Assembly: GCF_024169315.1 (NCBI RefSeq)
Contig: NZ_JALJWR010000001.1
Span: 1,571,501 to 1,635,500 of the forward strand
DNA from: Pseudomonas migulae
GTDB taxonomy: Bacteria; Pseudomonadota; Gammaproteobacteria; Pseudomonadales; Pseudomonadaceae
Length of the DNA: 64,000 bases
Direction of reading: 5' to 3'
A model generated the notes under the pieces. That model made no database searches. It saw nothing but the letters and a program-made list of their open reading frames with translations, and was not told the DNA's origin. Made by a program: the position numbers and the translations under genes. Of the stretch, positions 12,786-20,652 are shown in pieces (positions within the stretch are counted from its first letter, which is position 1; the number at the start of each line of letters is the position of its first letter).

Positions 12786-13910
12786 TCACAACGCCGGCCT
12801 TTGGGCAATCCAGTGCTCCAGTTTCACATCGCTCAAGCAAGCCGCACTGCAGCTCCCACGCAATATCGCCATCAGGAATGTTTTGAGATCCGACGACGAA
12901 GGAACGGCCACACGCAATAAATTGTTGAGCAGGCCAAAGCTGTGAGGATATTGCGAACAGTTGCTTACGCGAATATTGGCCTGAGCGAAAGCGTTGGCCA
13001 GACGACCATCGCACTCATCCTGTAGCAGCAGAAAATTCGTATCGCTCTCGTACACGACGATCGAGTTGGCCCGACAGACTTCGACAATTTCACTTTTGAT
13101 CTGCGCGAGATTATCGTGCGCCTGCTGCAAGGCTTGCTGGTTCTGCAAACAGAACAACGCCGCTTTCACCGCCACATGGTTTACATCCCAAGGGCCGCGC
13201 ACTTTCAACAGTTCACGGACTGATTCCGGTCGCGTGACCACATACCCCAGGCGTAACCCGGCGAGACCGAAGTACTTGGAGAACGAACGAATGACAAATA
13301 GCTGCCTGACCGCACCGAATGTATCCAGACACGATTGTTGCAGGTACTCAAAGTAGCATTCGTCAACGATCATCGGCTTGTCTTGCCTTACACAAGCCTC
13401 GACCAGAACTTTCAATTGCTCAGGATCGATGCGTACGCCCAGGGGGTTGTTGGGGTTACACAGGATCAGTCCATGGCTGGTTTGCAAGGATTGGAGTACA
13501 GCCTCGGTGGGTAGCACGAATTTTTCGGCTTGCTTCTCAAACCCCACGATCACCGGCACCACGCCATTGACTTCGAGCATCTGGTAATAGAAGGAAAAAA
13601 CCGGAGAAGGAACCACCACCCTGTCCCCTGGCGAAAACACTGACCGTATCACCAGATCGATGGCCTGATCCGCCCCATTGGTCAGCAGCAAACTGTCGGT
13701 CGAAACCTTGCAATACTGTGACAGTTCGTTAAGGAGAGGCTGATAATTGGGATAGGCGAACAGATCCTGGGGCTTCAATTCGCTGGCAATGAACCCTGCC
13801 AGAAACTTATGTAAAAACTGGTTTTCATTCAGATCCAGCAACACCGATGAAAGATCGCGCTCCGGCGCTTTCCATAATCCGGAACACGAGATGTGATCAT
13901 GAAACTTCAT
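12786..13910 (-). CDS. PLP-dependent aminotransferase, HisC-like
   Basis: 374 residues, fold type I. Motifs: LTNGADQAIDLVIRS (77-91), NPNNPLG (152-158), D183 (pyridine-nitrogen aspartate) in IVDECYFEYL, the Schiff-base lysine K212 in SFSKYFGLAGLRLGY, and R220. This pattern is that of histidinol-phosphate aminotransferases and threonine-phosphate decarboxylases (CobD). Being in an accessory cluster away from his and cob genes, it probably aminates a pathway-specific keto acid or aldehyde, or decarboxylates. The end overlaps the next gene start region by a few bases (13907-13910). Confidence 0.85.
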   Translation of the reverse strand: MKFHDHISCSGLWKAPERDLSSVLLDLNENQFLHKFLAGFIASELKPQDLFAYPNYQPLLNELSQYCKVSTDSLLLTNGADQAIDLVIRSVFSPGDRVVVPSPVFSFYYQMLEVNGVVPVIVGFEKQAEKFVLPTEAVLQSLQTSHGLILCNPNNPLGVRIDPEQLKVLVEACVRQDKPMIVDECYFEYLQQSCLDTFGAVRQLFVIRSFSKYFGLAGLRLGYVVTRPESVRELLKVRGPWDVNHVAVKAALFCLQNQQALQQAHDNLAQIKSEIVEVCRANSIVVYESDTNFLLLQDECDGRLANAFAQANIRVSNCSQYPHSFGLLNNLLRVAVPSSSDLKTFLMAILRGSCSAACLSDVKLEHWIAQRPAL

Positions 13911-14650
13911 TTGTGCATCCCTCCATAGATAACCCGTTCACCAGCCGCATACATCTGCCTGACTTCTTCGCCGCTGGCATACACCACCGACTTCCCCGTG
14001 GCTGCCGACAAATACTGGCTGGTAATCAAACGGCTGATTTCCGCAGTGAATGCCACGGCACGATGAAACGCCTCGGACAGGTCGCGGCCAAAACAGGTAA
14101 TGCCATGACTGGGCATGACAATGCAGTTGGTGTCACTGGCGCAGCGGCCGATGGCACTGACATCCAGCTCTATATTCACACCTTCGCCCAGAATGCACGG
14201 CGGCTTGCCCATGACCAGTGCCGTGTCGTTCGACACGTACTCCATTTCACGCCACTGCATGACAGCGAAGAAGGAAATGACTTCATTGGGATGAAGATGC
14301 ACCGTGGCATTGACATCAGCGCGACAGCGCATGATTTCCCGGTGCATCTGATGCCCCAGGCTCGGCCTGAAACGACCGTGCAAAAGCTCATCGGATTGCA
14401 TATCCAGCACAGCCAGATGTTCAAGACCGCACTCTTCCAGGGAGACGCCGCGATGTTTGGTGTAGATCACTTCGCGCTGCCAATACGGGCAGTGACTGCG
14501 TACGGCGATATTGCCCAGCGTATTGACCAATAGCTGTCGCGCCGCCAGACGCTGACCGTATTGAACAATGCTGTTGCCGATCGTCACATCGAACCAGGCT
14601 GGCAACCCGGCTCGGGAAGGTTCGAGTCCCACATGCTTTAGTTCAGGCAT
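13907..14650 (-). CDS. Class II aldolase/adducin family protein, atypical
   Basis: 247 residues from the ATG at 14650, which has GGGAGGAGG about 10 nt upstream. Class II aldolase/adducin fold: NTLGNIAVR (43-51, equivalent of the phosphate-binding SGNVS loop), metal ligands H118-L-H120, and H182 in PSHGITCFG. The usual catalytic glutamate of fuculose-phosphate aldolases (in PSSEW) is replaced, since the stretch here reads RPSLGHQMH. The metal site is therefore intact but the chemistry may be decarboxylation, dehydration or something else rather than aldol cleavage. It overlaps the upstream dehydrogenase gene by 13 bp. Confidence 0.8.
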   Translation of the reverse strand: MPELKHVGLEPSRAGLPAWFDVTIGNSIVQYGQRLAARQLLVNTLGNIAVRSHCPYWQREVIYTKHRGVSLEECGLEHLAVLDMQSDELLHGRFRPSLGHQMHREIMRCRADVNATVHLHPNEVISFFAVMQWREMEYVSNDTALVMGKPPCILGEGVNIELDVSAIGRCASDTNCIVMPSHGITCFGRDLSEAFHRAVAFTAEISRLITSQYLSAATGKSVVYASGEEVRQMYAAGERVIYGGMHK

Positions 14651-15627
14651 TCCCTTTTGCCTCCTCCCGATACGCAATCGGGATTAACCACCGTTTTGAC
14701 TGTTTTGCCCTGTAGCAGACAGAGCATCGTTTCCAAGGCATTGGCCTTCAATTGCGCCAGAGAACGCTCGCTGTAAAAAGCGGCATGCGGTGTCAGTAAC
14801 ACACGCTCATGCTCGATCAAGGCCCGGGGAGGTGCCGGCTCCTCTTCCACGACATCCAGCAGTGCCATGGACACACCACCGGATTGCAGAGCCCGGAGCA
14901 AAGCATCGGTATCGACGATGCCACCTCGCGCGGTATTGACCAGGGTCGCACCGCGCTTCATCCGCAAAAATCGCCCATCGTTCATCAAATGCGCTGTGTC
15001 CGGGGTAAGAGGCAGATGCAGCGATATGACATCGGCCGTATCGAGCAACCACTCCAGTGTGCCGCCCTGCGCTATACCTTCGACACACCGCTCGACCCCT
15101 GGATCGTAAAAACGGATCCGGTAACCCAGGGCCGTCGCTCTGCGCGCCAATGCTCTCCCTGTTGCGCCATAACCGATCAACCCCAGAACTGTGTCTGCGC
15201 AGGCTTTGACCTCGCTGGTATGAGCTCGCCAGCTCCAGCCGCCCTGCCGGGTGTGCCTGGCGTAGTCGAGAAGCTTGCGCTGGGCGAAGAGGATCAACGC
15301 CAGGGCGTGCTCCGCGACTTCCTCCGCCCCCACAGAGCCGATGTTCGAGCAAAGAATGCCTTTCGCGCTCAAAGCCTCGACATCCACATCATCAAGGCCA
15401 ATGGTTGCCTTCACCAATGCGCGGCAACGATGCATCCTGGCAACCAATGGCGCGTCGATGACGACCGAATGAAAGGCGATGATCCCGTCGGCCCGGGCCA
15501 ATTGTTCATCCGAGGGCCGGGATGTGACCTCAACGCTATAGCGTCGATGCTCCGGACCCGGGACATACTCCCCGGGGTCGACATAATTCACTCTCTGCGA
15601 ATCGATCATCAGAATATTCATGGGCAT
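14638..15627 (-). CDS. D-isomer-specific 2-hydroxyacid dehydrogenase
   Basis: 329 residues. Rossmann motif G152-Y-G-A-T-G157, and the catalytic triad R234 (NTARGGIVD), E261 (LDVVEEEP) and H280 (LTPHAAFYS), all intact. NAD(P)-dependent reduction of a 2-keto acid to the D-2-hydroxy acid, or the reverse. It resembles the PGDH/CtBP branch. ATG at 15627 has GGGAGGG seven bases upstream. The true substrate is unknown; context suggests a tailoring oxidoreductase of the cluster. The gap to the upstream gene is 57 bp. Confidence 0.85.
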   Translation of the reverse strand: MPMNILMIDSQRVNYVDPGEYVPGPEHRRYSVEVTSRPSDEQLARADGIIAFHSVVIDAPLVARMHRCRALVKATIGLDDVDVEALSAKGILCSNIGSVGAEEVAEHALALILFAQRKLLDYARHTRQGGWSWRAHTSEVKACADTVLGLIGYGATGRALARRATALGYRIRFYDPGVERCVEGIAQGGTLEWLLDTADVISLHLPLTPDTAHLMNDGRFLRMKRGATLVNTARGGIVDTDALLRALQSGGVSMALLDVVEEEPAPPRALIEHERVLLTPHAAFYSERSLAQLKANALETMLCLLQGKTVKTVVNPDCVSGGGKRECLN

Positions 15628-15684
15628 CCTTTTCCCTCCCTGACCGGCAGCACCGCCGATTCAAAATTACCCACCTCGCGACTC

Positions 15685-16674
15685 TCAGGCACTGAGGTAG
15701 TCGCACTGTTTGCCGATATGCCCCGACACGGCCACGTCGTAGAGGCAGGCGGCAACCACCATGTCCTGACTGGCATGTCCAACGCTGCGGAAGTAACTCA
15801 GACCTTGTTTGCGGGTTGCCGGCGACGGCTGCTCGACAGCCAAGGCACTGATCTCCTGAATGTCCTTGAGATCAATCACCGACAACGCCAGCGCCTCGGC
15901 AATTTCGCCCGACTCACGGCATGCGGCGTCCAGATGATCGACATGAACCTGCGCATTGCCCAGTAACCGGGGATCGATTTCGCACGCCTGCGGCGTACTG
16001 CCACCAATGGCATTGATATGTGCATCGGGTTTGAGCTGATTCGCCCAAATCAAGGGCAGCGGGCTGTCATGGGAGGTCGTCGTGCAGACAATGTCCGCAT
16101 TGGCCAGAGCCTCCTCCATCCGGCTCACGGCCTCTATCGGTAGCGAAAGCTCAATGGACAGGCGCTCGGCCAAAGCGACACTTCGGGCCAGGCAACGGGA
16201 AAATATCCTGATCTGGCCAAGATCCCTGATAGCAGCCATCGCCTTAATGTGCGCAGCAGCCTGAGCCCCTGCGCCGATCACCGCCAGATCAAGCCGTATC
16301 CGAGGGCAGAGCTTGTCCGTCGCCAGCGCACTCATGGCACTGGTACGAATCGCCGTCAGGGCTGCACTGTCAAGCATCGCCAACAATTGCCCGCTTTCGA
16401 TATCGATCAACAAGACCGCACCATTGACAGCCGATAATCCGTGCACCGCGTTGCCGGGATGAAACGACGACACTTTGATGCCCAGCGTCTGGCTTCCGGG
16501 CAAAAAGGCCGGCATGAACAATGAGAATGCTTTTTGTCGCTCGTGAGTGATGATCGAGCGCTGCGGAACCACGGGAGGCGAGAGCGCAAACCCCTGGTGG
16601 GCTTTTTCAAGTGCGCGGACAAGCGTTGGCAACTCGACACAACGCCCGATATCTTCGCGATTAAGAAGCAGCAT
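15685..16674 (-). CDS. Ornithine cyclodeaminase / mu-crystallin family protein
   Basis: 329 residues from the ATG at 16674 (MLLLNREDIGRCVEL), chosen over an ATG at 16740 because it has AAGGA upstream and the family normally starts this way. Substrate lysine K67 lies in GIKVSSFHPGN, R110 in LTAIRTSAMSA, and the dinucleotide loop GAGAQA at 134-139. The family includes ornithine cyclodeaminase, alanine dehydrogenase, ketimine reductases and SbnB-type enzymes that oxidise N-linked adducts. Which of these applies cannot be read from the sequence. Confidence 0.85.
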   Translation of the reverse strand: MLLLNREDIGRCVELPTLVRALEKAHQGFALSPPVVPQRSIITHERQKAFSLFMPAFLPGSQTLGIKVSSFHPGNAVHGLSAVNGAVLLIDIESGQLLAMLDSAALTAIRTSAMSALATDKLCPRIRLDLAVIGAGAQAAAHIKAMAAIRDLGQIRIFSRCLARSVALAERLSIELSLPIEAVSRMEEALANADIVCTTTSHDSPLPLIWANQLKPDAHINAIGGSTPQACEIDPRLLGNAQVHVDHLDAACRESGEIAEALALSVIDLKDIQEISALAVEQPSPATRKQGLSYFRSVGHASQDMVVAACLYDVAVSGHIGKQCDYLSA

Positions 16675-16740
16675 GGCTTTTCCTTTTCCATCAACGCTTT
16701 CTGAAGTAACCAGCCATCCTCGAGCTGGCAGCACAGACAT

Positions 16741-17265
16741 CTAGCCGACCGGGTAGTCCTGGGAATACCCCTGCTTTGGAACCAGAAAGGTGCGCAGGTA
16801 AGTGATCACGGGGGTGCCATCCTGCTTACGCCCAACAACCCTGATGGTGACAATGCCCTGGCCGGGACGCGATCGGGATTCACGCTTGGAGACAACCTCG
16901 CTCTCGGCGTACAAGGTGTCGCCAACATAAACCGGATTGGGCAGACGAATTTCGTCCCAGCCCAGGTTTGCGATTGCCCGGGCACTCATTGTCGCTACCG
17001 TCATGCCGCTGATAATCGACAAGGTCACCGAGCTGTTGACCAGCAACTTCTCGAATTCGGTGCGCTGAGCATAAGCAACGTCGATATGTGCAGGATGGTT
17101 GTTCATGTTCACCAGTGACTGCCAGATGTTGTCCAGCTCAGTCACAGTTCGGCCGGGGCGGTGTTCGAACACATCCCCCACCACAAACTCTTCGTAATGC
17201 AGGCCATAAGACTCCCGGTAGCGATTTGCACCGATCCGTACATGGGCCGAAATCATCGGTTCCAT
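16741..17265 (-). CDS. MaoC-like hot-dog (R)-enoyl-CoA hydratase
   Basis: 174 residues, single hot-dog domain. The segment around residues 45-66 (D45, then MNNHPAHIDVAYA) is the hydratase motif with the catalytic His as H60; the usual Asp five residues before it is N55. The block LPNPVYVGDTLYAESEVVSKRES resembles, from memory, the short MaoC proteins paired with CitE-like lyases, such as mycobacterial Rv2499c beside Rv2498c. Such pairs hydrate an unsaturated dicarboxylyl-CoA (itaconyl- or mesaconyl-type). Ten bp downstream of the lyase gene, so the two probably act in sequence. Confidence 0.8.
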   Translation of the reverse strand: MEPMISAHVRIGANRYRESYGLHYEEFVVGDVFEHRPGRTVTELDNIWQSLVNMNNHPAHIDVAYAQRTEFEKLLVNSSVTLSIISGMTVATMSARAIANLGWDEIRLPNPVYVGDTLYAESEVVSKRESRSRPGQGIVTIRVVGRKQDGTPVITYLRTFLVPKQGYSQDYPVG

Positions 17266-17275
17266 AACGTTCTCC

Positions 17276-18103
17276 TCAAAGGCCCAGTTCCTGGGCGCGC
17301 TGGATAAGTTTCCTGGCTTGCTTCACAAACGGCGGTCCCACCATGAGATTTTTCAACCGGGTGATTTTTTCACCACTGTTCTCCGCAGCCTGCACAACTG
17401 CCAAAGCATGTTCGTACTCAGCAATGGAAGGAGTGAATACATCATTGATGATGGGAATCTGCCCTGGGTGAATGGAGGTCTTGCCACTGAATCCCAACTC
17501 CCGGGTGTCCTGGCATTCCTTCAGCAGCCCCGCCTCGTCGTCGAGATTGAAGTAAGCGGTGTCGAACGCTGGAATACCCGCGGCGCTTGCGGCCGCGACG
17601 ATGCTCCCACGTGCATGCAGGATGTTGCTCCAGCCACCAATCTGCACGCCCAGACTGGCCGCATAGTCAGCGGAACCAAAGATCAGTCCGTCGGCACTTG
17701 ATGCAATGGCATAAATATCCCGCAGACAGGTCGGTGTTTCGACGGTGACCAGTATTTTCGGACTTTCTCCATTGCGATATAAATTGGCGCGCACCACCTC
17801 TATCTCGGCCGCCGCTTCAGTCATTGCCAAGACAATAAATTCGGGCCGCTGTTCAAGCGACTGCACCAGCAGCAGATCGAGCAACCCTTGATTATCACGC
17901 AGAGGATTGATACGCAGTGCCGTACGCTGCGCAACAGGAGAACGATAGAACTGTTCGACACACAACCGGGCTTCAGCTTTCCTGGCAAGCGGAACACCAT
18001 CCTCCAGATCAATCACCATGACATCTGTCAGAGCACTTTTGGCATATTGTTCAGGGTGTAAGGCCGAGCAATACAGCAAACTTCTTGGTATAGGATTGGT
18101 CAT
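17276..18103 (-). CDS. CitE-like acyl-CoA lyase (HpcH/HpaI family)
   Basis: 275 residues, TIM barrel. DLEDGV at residues 32-37, R64 in ALRINPL, and metal ligands E122 (TVETPTCLRD) and D146 (IFGSADYAASLGV) are all typical of CitE-like beta-hydroxyacyl-CoA lyases acting on malyl-, methylmalyl- or citramalyl-CoA. The reaction is reversible, so it could condense an acyl-CoA with glyoxylate or pyruvate. GAGAGGATACG precedes the ATG at 18103. It lies between the oxoamine synthase (9-bp gap) and the MaoC gene. No citrate lyase alpha or gamma genes are near, so it is not part of citrate lyase. Confidence 0.85.
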   Translation of the reverse strand: MTNPIPRSLLYCSALHPEQYAKSALTDVMVIDLEDGVPLARKAEARLCVEQFYRSPVAQRTALRINPLRDNQGLLDLLLVQSLEQRPEFIVLAMTEAAAEIEVVRANLYRNGESPKILVTVETPTCLRDIYAIASSADGLIFGSADYAASLGVQIGGWSNILHARGSIVAAASAAGIPAFDTAYFNLDDEAGLLKECQDTRELGFSGKTSIHPGQIPIINDVFTPSIAEYEHALAVVQAAENSGEKITRLKNLMVGPPFVKQARKLIQRAQELGL

Positions 18104-18112
18104 CGTATCCTC

Positions 18113-19351
18113 TCAACGCTGGACAGGTTTCATGTTCAGACGGGACTCTTCGACTGCTGCCTCGACAGCAGAGCAGAAACTCCGAACATCTCCGTGGGAC
18201 ATGTCTGCACGCATCATCACGCGCAGGCCGGACTTGTTCCTGGCCACGATGGGGAAGAATACTGCCGAGGTGTAATAGCCTCGTTTGAAGACTCCCTCGG
18301 AAACGTCAATCGCCATATCCGGACTGTCCAATGGAATAACCCGAATCGGTAGACCCGATCCCGAGTATTCCGTCTCAATCAAGCTGTCGAACAAACGAAT
18401 ATTGGCATCGAGCTTCTGCTGCAAAACACCAAGTTCACTGGTCTGGTGAATATCCAGAGAAGCCATGGCCGCGCCTATAGCGGCGGGATTTATATATTGC
18501 GAATAGGACATAGGACCGCCAAAACGACGGAAAATACTTTGATAGTTGGCCTTCTCTGACATGAATATGCCGCCACCATTGGCGCCAAATGCCTTGGCCA
18601 ATGAATAAACCAGCAGAGTCCGTGGATTGAGCTCAGGCATGAAAGTACGAACATAGCCCTCGCCCCGTTGGCCGTTGGCACTCAATGAGTGAGAGTCATC
18701 GAAGTAGAGAAACAACCCGTACTTGTCCTGCAAATCCATCAGCCGCTCAATGGGTGCACTTCCCCCCATGCTGTAAGCACCGTCGGCAATATAAGCGACC
18801 AAAGGATGACGCTTGCACATATCCTCAATGAAGTCGACGTCATTGTGATTGCAAGTGACAACCTGCGTTTCATTTCCACAGATGGCCTTGACCTGGTTCA
18901 ATGCGAAATGGGCATGCTTATCAAAAACCATCACAGGGCGCTGGCCATCAGTAAACATACCGGCTGCCAGCAGGGGCAGAGACGCGACGATGCCCGCGCT
19001 GCAAGAAGTCGCTGTAAATGCTCGACAATTGAAATGCGCAGACAAGGCGTCTTCCAGCTCATCGAGTTCTTTCAATCTTATTCTGATACGCGAGGTGGGC
19101 AAATTCACGGTACCGCAGCTCAATACGTAGTCTGCGGCACGGCGCGCCAAACGCTCATCGACCTCAAGCCCCAAATATGAACAAGAGCACATATTCATGA
19201 ACTCATGACCGCTCTGATCTTGCATGCGACCCTGCCGAGTATGCTCGACACTCAAATCGGTAAGCCCGGAATCTTGCGCAAGTGACCAGGATGGATTACC
19301 GATTTCGACGGCCTTAGCGGTATTTATATACTTGTTTTTTTGCTCTGGCAT
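18113..19351 (-). CDS. Alpha-oxoamine synthase (PLP-dependent acyl-CoA:amino acid condensing enzyme)
   Basis: 412 residues. Fold type I, AONS family: H146 (PLP-stacking His in KHAHFAL), HND at 169-171, D218-D219-S-H221 (the family usually has DEAH), and the Schiff-base lysine K253 in SLAKAFGANGGG. Relatives (BioF, KBL, HemA, serine palmitoyltransferase, CqsA) join an amino acid to an acyl-CoA with loss of CO2. The substitutions do not match housekeeping members closely, so substrates are unknown. It is the first gene of the minus-strand operon, with AGAGG ahead of the ATG at 19351. Looks more AT-rich than flanking core genes. Confidence 0.82.
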   Translation of the reverse strand: MPEQKNKYINTAKAVEIGNPSWSLAQDSGLTDLSVEHTRQGRMQDQSGHEFMNMCSCSYLGLEVDERLARRAADYVLSCGTVNLPTSRIRIRLKELDELEDALSAHFNCRAFTATSCSAGIVASLPLLAAGMFTDGQRPVMVFDKHAHFALNQVKAICGNETQVVTCNHNDVDFIEDMCKRHPLVAYIADGAYSMGGSAPIERLMDLQDKYGLFLYFDDSHSLSANGQRGEGYVRTFMPELNPRTLLVYSLAKAFGANGGGIFMSEKANYQSIFRRFGGPMSYSQYINPAAIGAAMASLDIHQTSELGVLQQKLDANIRLFDSLIETEYSGSGLPIRVIPLDSPDMAIDVSEGVFKRGYYTSAVFFPIVARNKSGLRVMMRADMSHGDVRSFCSAVEAAVEESRLNMKPVQR

Positions 19352-19375
19352 ACACGACCTCTTTTTATAAGAGCC

Positions 19376-19403
19376 TATATAACAGGATCATCTGAACAAA
19401 CAA
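19376..19403 (-). promoter_or_regulatory. Candidate promoter of the accessory operon
   Basis: On the minus strand: TTGTTT (complement of 19398-19403), a 16-bp spacer, then TATATA (19376-19381), 25 bp upstream of the oxoamine synthase ATG. No dedicated regulator gene is present in the block. Confidence 0.4.
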
Positions 19404-19677
19404 CCCTCAGCCAACATCCAATACGCCCCAACTATTTAGCGGTTGATCCTACCTAATAAAAACTCTCCATCAGCTTAAAAAAACCACCCATTACCAACAC
19501 TCAAGAAAATCCCTTCACCAGAAAACGAATGATCCGTAGGAATTCTCTGAAAAATCATTACATATCCTGAAACTGTGATAATCAGCTTTACTAAATCCTC
19601 CCGCAAATCAGATAAAACCAACTCCTCCGCCCGCCGCACGCGCGCGGCCATCAGACGTGTCCTGCAGAGAATCACTT
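19404..19677. other. AT-rich divergent region between oxoamine synthase and SDR genes
   Basis: About 270 bp, clearly richer in A and T than flanking core DNA. It must carry the SDR promoter. No open frame with family resemblance and no strong palindrome was seen. Confidence 0.5.
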
Positions 19678-20439
19678 ATGAATGAAAGACTAAGAGGCAA
19701 ACGAGCACTTATAACTGGCGCATCGGCCGGTATTGGAAGAGCTATCGCAGAAACTTTCATTGCGGAGGGCGCCGATGTTTTCATTACCGCCCGTACCGAT
19801 GAAACCGGGGCTCATGCAGTCATTGCATTAGCTAAGCACCCTGGCCAGCGGGCCGCTTTCACCCTCATGGACGCTGCGAGTACTAGTGCTGATGCACTTC
19901 TTGAGAAAGCGCATGCTGCCATCGGCCCATTAGACATACTCGTCAATAATCCAGCCTATATAACCCGCACTCCATTTCTGGAATTGAGCGAAGACGAATA
20001 TGAACAGACCCTTGAAGTCAATCTCCGCTTTCCCTTCTTTATGACTCAATGCTTTGCAAAAGCCTGCATTGCTCGTAAACAAGGCGGCAGCATCATTAAT
20101 ATTTCATCGGTCAGCGCCTTCAGGGCGGTCAGCCGAATGTCAGCTTATCAGGCGAGCAAAGCCGCGCTGTCGATGCTCTCACGAAGCTGCGCGCTGGAAC
20201 TGGCTCCCTATGGCATCAGAGTCAACACTATTTCACCCGGACTGACTGCGACCAGTGGTAACGCCAACCAGTGGCGGGACGCTCCGGAGATTTGGCAAAA
20301 CAGAAAAAAGGACATTCCCATGCAGCGCGCCGGAATGCCTTCAGATATGGCCGGCGCTGCCATCCTTCTGGCATCTGATGAATCTGCATGGATGACCGGT
20401 GCCGACCTGGTTATCGACGGAGGTCACAGCTGCATATAG
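19678..20439 (+). CDS. Short-chain dehydrogenase/reductase
   Basis: 253 residues from the ATG at 19678 (MNERLRGKRALITGASAGIG); a GTG 21 bp upstream is in frame but adds nothing conserved. Cofactor loop TGASAGIG at residues 13-20, catalytic serine in NISSVSA (S143/S144), and Y157-x3-K161. The usual NNAG is NNPAY (90-94). C-terminal GADLVIDGG is typical of FabG-like reductases. The NAD(P) preference and substrate are unknown. It is the only plus-strand gene of the accessory block, divergent from the operon, and ends 8 bp before repeat copy B. Confidence 0.85.
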   Translation: MNERLRGKRALITGASAGIGRAIAETFIAEGADVFITARTDETGAHAVIALAKHPGQRAAFTLMDAASTSADALLEKAHAAIGPLDILVNNPAYITRTPFLELSEDEYEQTLEVNLRFPFFMTQCFAKACIARKQGGSIINISSVSAFRAVSRMSAYQASKAALSMLSRSCALELAPYGIRVNTISPGLTATSGNANQWRDAPEIWQNRKKDIPMQRAGMPSDMAGAAILLASDESAWMTGADLVIDGGHSCI

Positions 20440-20447
20440 AGATGCCG

Positions 20448-20534
20448 GAACGATCGGCCGTTGCGGACCGAATAAAAAGGCGACCGCAACGCCGCACATA
20501 TGACGCCCCGACCGGTTCGGGGTGTTTTTTTGCC
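20448..20534 (+). terminator. Second copy of the aceA terminator region (copy B)
   Basis: Matches 11449-11536 at all but 7 positions plus two fewer T residues. Both hairpins are kept: CGTTGCGG/CCGCAACG, and CGCCCCGA with TTCGGGGTG (one G-T pair), then seven T residues. It now terminates the SDR gene but is unrelated to it in sequence. Confidence 0.9.
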
Positions 20535-20560
20535 CGGGATTTCATAAACACCGCGAACCC

Positions 20561-20652
20561 TGTGGGAGCCGGGCTTGCCCGCGATGGCATTGTGTCAGAC
20601 ACCGAGGATGCCGACTGATAAGCCGCCATCGCGGGCAAGCCCGGCTCCCACA
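20561..20652. repeat. REP pair
   Basis: TGTGGGAGCCGGGCTTGCCC (20561-) and its complement ending at 20652 flank about 40 bp. GAGCCGGG variant of the window's main REP family. Confidence 0.85.

Noticed and set aside
12758..12808. N-terminal extension of the MFS gene to an ATG at 12808
   Set aside because: It overlaps the aminotransferase coding end, is not hydrophobic or family-like, and the GTG at 12757 has a better ribosome-binding site.
17276..18103. Citrate lyase beta subunit
   Set aside because: No alpha or gamma (acyl carrier) subunit genes, no citG/citX; neighbours point to a stand-alone CoA-ester lyase.
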